A stretch of 8,376 bases of DNA from an uncultured bacterium (lineage in GTDB: Bacteria; Patescibacteria; JAEDAM01; Absconditabacterales; Absconditicoccaceae). The notes under the pieces were generated by a model. The model had not been told where the DNA came from. It saw only the letters and a program-made list of their open reading frames with translations, and did not search any database. Shown here one piece after another: positions 1-6,345 of this stretch (positions within the stretch are counted from its first letter, which is position 1; every line of letters begins with the position of its first letter). The DNA is taken from NCBI GenBank assembly GCA_937950065.1, contig CALFEN010000224.1:1-8376 (forward strand). Direction: 5' to 3'. The translations under genes and the position numbers were made by a program.

Positions 1-27
1 AATTGATAGTATTATAGGTTTGATGCT

Positions 28-56
28 TTGCACACAACCTGATACTTTTTTACATT
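28..56 (+). promoter_or_regulatory. Possible promoter for the first exported-protein gene
   Basis: A TTGCAC hexamer (28-33) is followed after 17 bases by TACATT (51-56), a weak match to a sigma-70 type -35/-10 pair ending 14 bases before the ATG at 71. It would give a very short leader. In sequence this A/T-rich such a match can easily arise by chance, and the window starts only 70 bases upstream, so a better promoter could lie outside. Confidence 0.25.
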
Positions 57-70
57 TAAATTATTTTAAA

Positions 71-559
71 ATGAAGGATGTTTTTAAACTAATTAGAAAT
101 TGATTTATTTTCTGAAGCAGTGCTCTTATAATCTTATGAATTTGAGGCTATTTCCTAATAAAAGCACGGACCTCAACCAACCCTAACATCGCCGATCCTG
201 ATACTTCCGCACTATATGTAAACAGCAACGAAACATTGACAGCAGCAAAACGAAACACGTTGGTAAGCAAATCATTAAATAAATCTATTCAGTGTAGTAA
301 GATATGATGAACATTAAGCCTAACTACTGCTTGAGGTCAAAATTATGTATTTTCAGCCAGCGACTGTTGAGGAACTGTCCCAGATTCTACTTATGTGTGA
401 GCCATAAGTTATATAGAAATAGCTGGGGGAAGCGTATCCGCTTATAGGGTAATTAATCCCTGACAGACACGGAATTCTATTACATGACCCGCTATACGGT
501 TTCGGCACACTGCAGCTTCAGGGACATACAATATATCAGTAATCTACGTAAAAAATTAA
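71..559 (+). CDS. Membrane-anchored exported protein, paralog 1 of 3 (function unknown)
   Basis: The product is 162 residues when TGA is read as Gly (11 in-frame TGA codons). A hydrophobic segment at about residues 11-30 looks like an uncleaved signal anchor; the rest would be outside the cytoplasm. Shared with the genes at 2304 and 5803 are a KA[CGG]T.TNP block just after the membrane segment, an 'SALY.N...TLTA.K[CGA]N.L' block around residue 61, 'DCGG..PDS.Y.G' in the middle, and '[CGG]F.H' near the C-terminus. If CGA/CGG is Trp, the second block becomes LTAAKWN, a motif I recall from exported and phage-tail-like proteins. There is no GFTLIE-type prepilin signal, so a classical type IV pilin is unlikely. 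This copy lacks the CxxxC pair found in the other two. The Nudix gene follows 19 bases downstream. The ATG is the first in frame, with no Shine-Dalgarno. Function is not known. Confidence 0.82.
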
Positions 560-578
560 TACCTAACTTCTTTCTTAA

Positions 579-1079
579 ATGAAACTACTTAAAAAAATCG
601 GCAACGAAAATATTGATATAAAAGAATTTAGAGAAGCATCAAGAGGGATATTTAAAGATGAGTATAATCTAATCCCTATACTTTTCGTATCAAAACATAA
701 TTATTTCAAACTTCCTTGAGGATGAATTGAGCTACAAGAAAACGAAGAACAAGCATTAATAAGAGAATGTAAAGAAGAAATAGGATGTCAAATAGAAATA
801 TCATGAAAGATATGAAAAATTATAGAATACAAACAAGAGATATGACAAAAACAAATATCATATTGCTATTACTGAAAGATAATCGAAAAATGAAAACCAT
901 GTTTTACCATGGAAGAGCAGGAAAACGGTTTTGAAATAGTTTGGATGAAAATTGATGAAGCGCTTAATGGATTTAAAGAAAAAACACCAACTTCCTCTAT
1001 ATGACATTTTATATTAAAAAGAGATCTTATATTTCTACATGAATACAAAAACATCATAAGCTGAAATCAAGAAAACTAA
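579..1079 (+). CDS. Nudix hydrolase
   Basis: The 166-residue product is a single Nudix domain, the fold that cleaves nucleoside diphosphates linked to another group, using a divalent metal. The Nudix box is complete at residues 48-70 (G-x5-E-x7-REUxEExGU): Gly48, Glu54, Arg62-Glu63, Glu66-Glu67 and Gly69 are all present. Residues 47 and 49 of the 'PGGG' preceding it are TGA codons (717-719, 723-725) flanking a GGA, direct support for UGA = Gly. The gene holds nine in-frame TGA codons. The substrate cannot be told from sequence: mutator-type dNTP cleaning and nucleotide-sugar or diadenosine-polyphosphate cleavage are all possible. The gene starts 19 bases after paralog 1 and is probably cotranscribed. 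It converges with the minus-strand gene ending at 1140, and I see no terminator hairpin in the 60 bases between. Confidence 0.9.
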
Positions 1080-1139
1080 TACTAGTACAATGTATCTCCC
1101 AAATTTATATTATTATAATTATCATATACATAAGTAACT

Positions 1140-1499
1140 TTAGATACTTTTTTTGAACTTGAGATAGATCCAGACATCTACACACTGTATAGTACCAGAT
1201 ATATCCTGAATATAATCATCTGTCTCATGAAAGCATCCATTTACCTCATTATTTTTCATATTAGGTATATTTTTTATTTGAGAAAAATTATCATCTTTTT
1301 CATGGACTATATGCCATGCTGTCTCTCAATCATTATAATTCTTGAGATCGTATATTCTTCATTTACAATATCAATATTTTTTACAAGCTAAAAGATAATC
1401 ATACATACACTCTTTTGCTGCTCTAAATGAAAACACTATATTTAGAAACAATAATACTATGACTACAGTTATAAATACTGCCCGATATTTTTTCTTCAT
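1140..1499 (-). CDS. Small membrane-anchored protein with five cysteines (unknown)
   Basis: The product is 119 residues with three in-frame TGA codons read as Gly. A basic N-terminus (MKKKY) is followed by a strongly hydrophobic stretch at about residues 7-25, giving an N-in anchor and an exported domain of roughly 90 residues. That domain carries five cysteines (31, 39, 45, 89, 106); three cluster in the first part and two lie near the C-terminus, which suggests disulfides outside the cell membrane. One codon after the basic start is CGG (1482-1484), Arg in the standard code and Trp if CGG is reassigned. I recognise no family. It is the only short minus-strand gene here, transcribed away from the tRNA-Thr gene, and it ends convergent with the Nudix gene. 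The ATG at 1499 is chosen because it directly precedes the basic/hydrophobic start. No Shine-Dalgarno is present. Confidence 0.7.
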
Positions 1500-1510
1500 A
1501 ATTATAATAA

Positions 1511-1541
1511 TTATCCAAATTAAATTGATTTTTTATCCAAA
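1511..1541. repeat. Two direct copies of TTATCCAAA, 22 bases apart
   Basis: TTATCCAAA occurs at 1511-1519 and again at 1533-1541, start to start 22 bases, about two helical turns. Both lie in the 77-base gap between the divergently transcribed minus-strand gene (start 1499) and the tRNA-Thr (start 1577). This placement would suit an operator bound by a dimer on one face of the helix. It could also be chance in A/T-rich DNA. Confidence 0.3.
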
Positions 1542-1576
1542 ATCGTTAAACTAATATTTACATTAATTTTTTGCAA

Positions 1577-1649
<73 letters not shown>

Positions 1650-1694
1650 ATTTGATCTAGATAAAAAACTTATAATAATAAATTATAAATATTT

Positions 1695-2195
1695 ATGAAG
1701 GAATTGGAAGTAAAAATACTAGAAATAGACAAAGAAATTATAATCAGCAAATTACAAAGTCTCGGAGCTACAAAAACTTTTGAAGGACAGATAATTGCTG
1801 ATTTTTTTATAAATGATGAATGAAAAAAAATTAGATTGAGGAAAAAAGACAACAGAAATATTATAACTTATAAGATAAAACAACACAACGAAAGTATAAA
1901 CCAAAATATTGAATATGAAACAAATTTTGACAACCATGAAAACATGATTGAAATACTAAAAAATATTGGATTTAGAAAATACTGAAACTCCAGCAAATAC
2001 AGAATCTCTTACAGCCTTTGAAAAATCAATTTTGATTTGGACAAGTACGAAAATATACCACGACTTGTAGAAATAGAAGCTCAAAATATGAATGATGTAA
2101 AAAAATGAGTTAAAATACTATGATATAACATGGATAAAACTTCAACACTTACAGAATGAAAATTAAAAGAATTTTATAATAAAAACTGCAACTAA
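1695..2195 (+). CDS. CYTH-domain protein (class IV adenylate cyclase / triphosphatase family)
   Basis: The 166-residue product is one CYTH domain. CYTH proteins form a beta-tunnel that binds triphosphates with metal ions; members include CyaB-type adenylate cyclase, thiamine triphosphatase and inorganic tripolyphosphatase. The N-terminal ExExK signature is present as ELEVK (residues 3-7). The usual downstream charged strands follow: KIRLRK (45-50), ITYKIK (57-62), EYE (73-75), KYR (101-103), FDLDKY (113-118) and LVEIEA (124-129). Six in-frame TGA codons are read as Gly. One CGA codon (2061-2063) precedes LVEIEA. Which reaction it carries out cannot be decided from sequence; in a reduced genome a triphosphatase role is at least as likely as cyclase. 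The ATG at 1695 begins right before the signature. There is no Shine-Dalgarno and no clear terminator after the stop. Confidence 0.87.
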
Positions 2196-2221
2196 CAAAC
2201 TAAATTTTTAAAAAATGTCTC

Positions 2222-2280
2222 ACTAAATCTTGAAAAACTTTATTGACCGAATATAAATAATAAAGTCTTTTTTTGTAAAA
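2222..2280 (+). repeat. Promoter-bearing direct repeat, copy A
   Basis: This 59-base stretch starting at ACTAAA recurs at 2784. Over the first 43 aligned bases 34 are identical, without gaps, and both end in GTAAAA. Each copy contains TTGAAA, 16 bases, TATAAA, and each precedes a gene start. The two copies flank paralog 2, as would be expected if that gene and its promoter, or the promoter alone, had been duplicated. Confidence 0.6.
2230..2257 (+). promoter_or_regulatory. Promoter of paralog 2
   Basis: TTGAAA (2230-2235) is followed after 16 bases by TATAAA (2252-2257), a good sigma-70 type pair. Transcription would begin near 2264, about 40 bases before the ATG at 2304. The same pair with the same spacing precedes ruvX, which supports a real element. 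Confidence 0.6.
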
Positions 2281-2303
2281 GTTTTATTTAACTATATTTA
2301 AAA

Positions 2304-2762
2304 ATGAAAAATACTATCTTAAATTCATTTATAGGGGCAATAGTATTTTGTCTTACTTGTTTTTTGATACTTTACGCTGTAAAAGCACGGACTACTACCA
2401 ATCCATGATATAGTGATCCAAATACTTCCGCACTATACGCCAATACCAACGATACACTGACAGCGGCAAAACGAAATACTTTAGTTTCAACCACCGTAAA
2501 AAAGAAAATTTACTGTTCAAAAGCAAATGGAACATTAACAACAACAGCAGCCTGATCACAAACTTATACTTTTGTCGCGGCTGACTGTGGATGAGAATTA
2601 CCTGATTCGAATTATATTTGAGTAGCAGGCGATATGTGGGTTCCTTGAACTTATATATATAATTTTACAACTAATTTTTGCGGAACGAAGTGTGTACGGT
2701 TTTATCATGCCTCATGAGCAAGTGGTACATTTAACATATCAGTAACATACTTTCAAAAGTAA
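2304..2762 (+). CDS. Membrane-anchored exported protein, paralog 2 of 3 (function unknown)
   Basis: The product is 152 residues with six in-frame TGA codons read as Gly. A hydrophobic anchor lies at about residues 8-26, followed by the family block KA[CGG]TTTNP, then 'DPNTSALYAN' and 'TLTAAK[CGA]NTLVS' around residue 57. The exported part keeps the family cysteine in YCSK, the one in DCGG, and an added CGTKC (CxxxC) pair just before '[CGG]FYHASG'. The C-terminal strand FNISVTYFQK ends the protein as in its relatives. The gene has its own promoter and sits between the CYTH gene and ruvX. The ATG at 2304 is the first after the promoter; the leader is A/T only, with no Shine-Dalgarno. Secreted adhesin, pilus-associated or surface-layer roles are possible, but nothing in the sequence decides. 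Confidence 0.82.
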
Positions 2763-2783
2763 ATTTTTTTATAATTATTTTCT

Positions 2784-2841
2784 ACTAAACCTTGAAATAA
2801 TTTGTTATTTGAATATAAACAATAAACTTTTATCTGTAAAA
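2784..2841 (+). repeat. Promoter-bearing direct repeat, copy B
   Basis: This is the second copy of the element at 2222, 58 bases long, lying between paralog 2 and ruvX. The -35 and -10 hexamers are identical to copy A, and the differences cluster in the spacer and after the -10 region. Confidence 0.6.
2792..2819 (+). promoter_or_regulatory. Promoter of the ruvX operon
   Basis: TTGAAA (2792-2797), 16 bases, then TATAAA (2814-2819) would start transcription near 2826, about 22 bases before the ruvX ATG. It likely also drives the two closely spaced genes downstream. Spacing and both hexamers match the promoter of paralog 2. Confidence 0.6.
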
Positions 2842-2847
2842 AAATCA

Positions 2848-3243
2848 ATGAGACCAAAAGCAAAAAATATACTTGGTATAGACTGGGGTGAAAAATACGT
2901 ATGATTTGCATATGTATCAGAAAATGACAATATTGTAATGCCTATATGAAACCTTATAAATGATGGATCAATGTTTTTCAATGTATGAGATATACTTATG
3001 AGATACAATATCACAAAAATTGTGATTTGACGACCTGACAGGGAAGAAGAAATTCAAAAAAAAATTGACAGATTTATAGACTCTCTAGGGATGATAGCAG
3101 ACCCTGAAATAACTATAGAAAGATATAAAGAAGATTATAGTTCAGTGGAAGGAGCTGCCAAAACAGGAGATTTTGATAAATCTTCAAAAAATGATACTCT
3201 AGCAGCTATGGTTTTGCTTGAAAGACGAAAAGATAAAATATAA
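2848..3243 (+). CDS. ruvX: RuvX/YqgF-family pre-16S rRNA nuclease / putative Holliday junction resolvase
   Basis: The 131-residue product has the usual length and RNase H-like layout of RuvX/YqgF, a near-universal bacterial protein linked to 5' end processing of 16S rRNA and proposed to resolve Holliday junctions. The first strand carries GIDWGEKYVG (residues 10-19) with the catalytic Asp12. 'KIVIG[CGA]P' (58-63) matches the family 'vvGlP' strand, and KNDTLAA (114-120) supplies the last acidic residue, Asp116. The middle motif, normally DERxTS, here reads KEDYSS (94-99), so the first Asp and the Arg are replaced. Four TGA codons are read as Gly. The codon before the final KDKI is CGA and falls where relatives often carry an aromatic residue. 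It is the first gene of a three-gene operon, with the GT9 gene 10 bases downstream. Confidence 0.88.
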
Positions 3244-3253
3244 TCAAAAAATT

Positions 3254-4399
3254 ATGGATATAAAATACTATTTTATAAGGCTTTTGCAAAAAACTGTATT
3301 ATTATCAAATTTTTTACAGAGCAAACTGATAAAAAGGAGAAAAATCAAACTAAATTGAAAGGAAAAAATTTTGATGATAAAATGCGATAGAATATGAGAT
3401 GCTGTATGGTCAGTCTTTTTTTGTGATATTTTAAAACAAAACTATCCAAATTTAGAGATCTCTGTAGTTTCAAATAATTACAATAGGTTTGTGTTTGAAG
3501 AAAATATCAGGCTTTTTAAAGAGATTTACTCCATAGACGAACAACCTCCAGCATATTTGGTTAAAAATATCTATAAACTCTTCACTATATTTCTTGAGCC
3601 ATTTATGGTTTTCAAAAAAAATAAACAACTTTGGGAAAAATTAAAAACGAAGAAATTTGATTATATTTTTAATATCACATGAAGAGATTACGTTCTAATT
3701 TCTAAATTCTTGGGCAAGAGCATGTGATGAGGACTCGGGATATTCAATGGGATCTACACATACCCTATAATTTGACACAACGAAATCGGAGCCAAAAAAC
3801 ATATTGTATTAAAACGACTGGACAATATTGATAATATAAAACTAAAAAACATCAAATTACCTCCTATTCCCCCAAGTAAATATCAAAAGAACATTCTGGT
3901 ATTTATATGATGAAAAATTCCTAATGTTTTATCTTGAGATATTTATAATAAAATATCTACCGATTTACAAAATTTAGGATATAATATAAAGACTCTTTCA
4001 GATAAAAAATTTCAGAAAGCGGATTATCTTTTGTCTATCCCGGATAATACGTTTTTTGTAGGAGATGTAAAATATACTGACTTTCTAAAAAATTATGATT
4101 TATTTATATGAGTAGATGGTTGAGTTCTACATTACTCCTCTCAATTTATAAAATGCATATCTATTTGTACGAGTACAAACTTCCGGTGTGCGTATCCTTT
4201 TGGCTTAAATATCAAGAAATATGAGCTCAAAGAGAAGTGAGCATTTTTTAAGATAGATAACAGACATATCATAATCACAAAACCCCTCAAATGTCAGGGA
4301 TGTTTCCAGATATGATGCTCCCAAAAAAAGTGTGAAAAATCGCTTGACATTGAAAGCGAAATCTTTATTAAAGAAGTTATAGAAAAGATAAAAATTTAA
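3254..4399 (+). CDS. Glycosyltransferase family 9 (heptosyltransferase-like)
   Basis: The 381-residue product fits GT9, the family of ADP-heptose:LPS heptosyltransferases, which transfer a sugar from a nucleotide donor at the inner face of the membrane. An N-terminal extension of about 35 basic residues precedes the first Rossmann strand KILMIKCDRIGDAVWS (38-53), which has the typical 'GD' after the first strand. The C-terminal domain has DLFIGVDGGVLHYSSQ (about 282-297), matching the donor-site 'GxDxGxxHxA' motif. Near the end is a cysteine cluster, KCQGCFQIGC with one more Cys, like that in many GT9 proteins. Thirteen TGA codons read as Gly, including the 'GD' glycine. An internal ATG at 3374 would cut into the first strand, so the ATG at 3254 is preferred. 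CPR bacteria generally lack ordinary LPS, so the acceptor is more likely another surface glycan. Confidence 0.87.
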
Positions 4400-4418
4400 A
4401 TTATAAAAATACAAAACA

Positions 4419-5504
4419 ATGACTTTTAAAGTTAAGATGGACGATAAGAAAATCAAAGTAAATCTTGAAGCGACCAACGTCAAAGATGTTCTTCAATATT
4501 GTAAGCCTAAAGAACAATTTGTATTGGTAAAGAAATTCGGACTCCTATGAAACAAAGAAATCCCCCTACAAAGAATCGGTAAAGAATATTGACTTACCAG
4601 AGAAAGAGTAAGACAAATAGAAAGCCAATGACTTATGAGATTTAGAAGACTTATTATATGAAACGAAAAATACTTGAGAGTAATTGAAGAAGCCAAAAAA
4701 ATTCTTGATATTAACGGTGGTTTTTTACAAGAAGACGATCTTATAGCCAAACTTATAAACAAATGAATATTTAAATTTTCAGGACAAGAACTTAAATTAA
4801 TTCTAGTTTCAGACTTTGATATATACTATCTCAAAAGAAATAAATACCTAAATAAAAGTTTTTATTTAGATCCACTGTTTGAAGATTTACTTAGCCAAAT
4901 GTCTGTACACATTACATGATATTTCAAGAAAAAATCAAAAGCCGAAGACCTGTATGAATTTGCTGATATGCTTAAAGCCGAGTTCTCAAAATTACATGAG
5001 AACATCTCTTATCTCAAAAATAACGTATTTTATCTTAACTTTTTCAAAGTTGTAAGATGAATAAGTGTATTTGATGGTAAAATCTGACTTGATAGTTTTA
5101 TAGAAGTTAATCCAAAAACTATCAAACAAAAAATCGTATATCTATTGAGAAGAGTAAACAAACCTCTTCATTATCAAGAAATATCTACAAAAATCATGGA
5201 ATGGTTCTCTGACAAACCTGTCAAAGTAAATACTGTTCACAATGAACTTGTAAAAAATTGAGAAGTATTTGTGAATATGTGACTTGGTATTTACTGACTC
5301 AAAGAATGGGGATTTGAATGAGGTACTGTAAGAGATATTATCCAGAGAGTACTTGAGACAGCACAAAGACCTATGAGTATCAAAGAAATTATAAAAGAAG
5401 TTTTGAAGGAAAAAATGGTAAGTCCAAACACTATAGTTCTTACTCTACAAAAATTCAAAGATGAATTTAAAAGAACTGATAAATGAATTTACGAATTAAA
5501 ATAA
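4419..5504 (+). CDS. Sigma-70 region 4-like / double HARE-HTH regulator
   Basis: The 361-residue product joins a sigma factor region 4-like helix-turn-helix to two C-terminal HARE-HTH winged helices. Residues 50-78 read LQRIGKEYGLTRERVRQIES followed by QGLMRFRRL, a close match to the -35-binding helices of sigma-70. No region 2 (core binding, -10 recognition) is present, so it is not a full sigma factor. Residues about 234-298 and 303-361 are two similar blocks, each ending in an IYGLK/IYELK strand, resembling the HARE domain of the RNA polymerase delta subunit. Residues 100-230 are helical and unassigned. Thirteen TGA codons read as Gly; the three arginines in RERVRQ are all AGA. It is the last gene of the ruvX operon, 19 bases after the GT9 gene and followed by a terminator. 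A role at RNA polymerase or as a DNA-binding regulator is inferred. Confidence 0.8.
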
Positions 5505-5528
5505 CAATACTTTACATATAATAAAAAG

Positions 5529-5550
5529 CAGGCGCCTAGCCTGTTTTTTT
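5529..5550 (+). terminator. Intrinsic terminator of the ruvX operon
   Basis: CAGGC (5529-5533), loop GCCTA, GCCTG (5539-5543) form a 5-bp G/C-rich stem followed by seven Ts (5544-5550), 24 bases after the stop of the sigma-like gene. The opposite strand also has a short T run (five Ts), so it could act weakly in both directions. Confidence 0.8.
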
Positions 5551-5660
5551 ATATTTAAATTTTACTATAATCTCCAATAAGATATCTATAAACACTACGA
5601 AATCAAATAAAGGAGATAATATTATAGAATAATTTTTTCATCAAATTCATAATGAATATA

Positions 5661-5680
5661 TAATCCAAAAATTAGGATTA
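5661..5680. repeat. Short inverted repeat TAATCC / GGATTA
   Basis: TAATCC (5661-5666) and GGATTA (5675-5680) are perfect 6-base inverted repeats around an 8-base A/T centre. They sit in the 5551-5802 gap, about 70 bases upstream of the promoter of paralog 3. This could be an operator half-site pair or a small hairpin; it lacks a following T run, so it is not a terminator. Nothing else identifiable as a gene is seen in this gap. Confidence 0.25.
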
Positions 5681-5733
5681 AAATCAAAATATTCTACAGT
5701 TCGCAAGTGTTCAAAAAAATTTATTACTTTTGC

Positions 5734-5761
5734 TTGAATTTGTAAAAAGTATAAATAATAT
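5734..5761 (+). promoter_or_regulatory. Probable promoter of paralog 3
   Basis: TTGAAT (5734-5739), 16 bases, then TAATAT (5756-5761) resembles the pairs before paralog 2 and ruvX, including the preceding C and the 16-base spacing. Transcription would start near 5768, about 35 bases before the ATG at 5803. An overlapping TATAAATAATA stretch makes the exact -10 uncertain. Confidence 0.45.
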
Positions 5762-5802
5762 ATTATATTATTTATATATTTTTATTCCACAAAATAAAAA
5801 AA

Positions 5803-6291
5803 ATGAAACAAGAAATCTTTAAAACGGTTAAAAACTGATTACTGACGTGAGTAATTGCACTGACCGTGGTTTGTGCAGGGTTTTATGTTTTTATTAAAGC
5901 TCGGAGTTCTACAAACCCAGGTCTTACTGACCCAAATAGTTCAGCACTTTACGCGAATGCAGGTGAAACCTTGACAGCAAGCAAACGAAATGTTTTGATT
6001 AATAAAGTAGATAATGATGTGATTTATTGTCAAAAAAGTTGAACTTTATCAACCCTATCTGTTTGATCACAATTTACAAATTTCACAGCCTCTGATTGTT
6101 GAGGAACATTACCAGATTCAAATTATGTCTGAGTAATAAATTATTTAAATATTGCAGGATGACCTTATTTAGCTTCATTTAATGTTGTTTCATCTGCATG
6201 GTCAAGTTGTACATGACCCTGTGCACGGTTTTATCATGGTAGTTGAGGAACCGGTTCTTATTGAATTTGAGTGATTTATGTAAAACAATAA
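5803..6291 (+). CDS. Membrane-anchored exported protein, paralog 3 of 3 (function unknown)
   Basis: The product is 162 residues, the same length as paralog 1, with eleven TGA codons read as Gly. An N-terminal anchor at about residues 12-31 is followed by KA[CGG]SSTNP, 'DPNSSALYANAGETLTASK' then a CGA codon at residue 62, YCQKSG, DCGGTLPDSNYVG, a CTGPC pair and '[CGG]FYHGSGGTGSY'. A TGG tryptophan at 6199-6201 lines up with a CGG codon in paralog 1 (470-472), counting back from the shared TGP. Two cysteine sites (YC.K, DCGG) are common to all three copies, and the CxxxC pair is shared only with paralog 2. The gene stands alone with its own promoter, and a terminator hairpin follows its stop. 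Leader A/T only. No enzymatic motif is visible; a surface-exposed structural or adhesive role is a guess. Confidence 0.82.
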
Positions 6292-6305
6292 GATTTTTTT
6301 AAAAT

Positions 6306-6333
6306 AAAAAACAGGCTTTTACACCTGTTTTTT
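6306..6333. terminator. Bidirectional terminator between convergent genes
   Basis: AAAAAACAGG (6306-6315) and CCTGTTTTTT (6324-6333) form a 10-bp stem around an 8-base loop. The flanking A and T tracts make it readable as hairpin plus T run on both strands. It lies 14 bases after the stop of paralog 3 and 12 bases after the stop of the minus-strand macroglobulin gene, so it can serve both. Confidence 0.85.
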
Positions 6334-6345
6334 GTTGCAATGCCA

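Noticed and set aside
1..600. The first exported-protein gene as a pseudogene, because it is full of TGA in the standard code.
   Set aside because: With TGA as Gly it is open from the ATG at 71 to the TAA at 557-559 and aligns along its length with two paralogs.
1080..1139. TACTAGTA palindrome in the convergent gap as a terminator.
   Set aside because: It is too short, has almost no G/C pairs and no T run follows.
4205..4762. Minus-strand open frames opposite the GT9 and sigma-like genes, and other frames on both strands of the window.
   Set aside because: They lie inside well supported genes in other frames and have no recognisable content.
5555..5650. A 31-codon minus-strand frame with an ATG, ending just before the terminator at 5529-5550 and preceded by a TTGAAC/TATTTT pair.
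   Set aside because: It contains a CGT codon, which was not seen in any assigned gene of the window. It is also short and A/T-rich enough to be open by chance once TGA is not a stop.
5536..5781. A stop-free minus-strand frame of about 81 codons, with TGA as Gly, across the gap before paralog 3.
   Set aside because: It has no ATG, its stop lies inside the terminator hairpin, and its translation shows no domain. At most it is a remnant.
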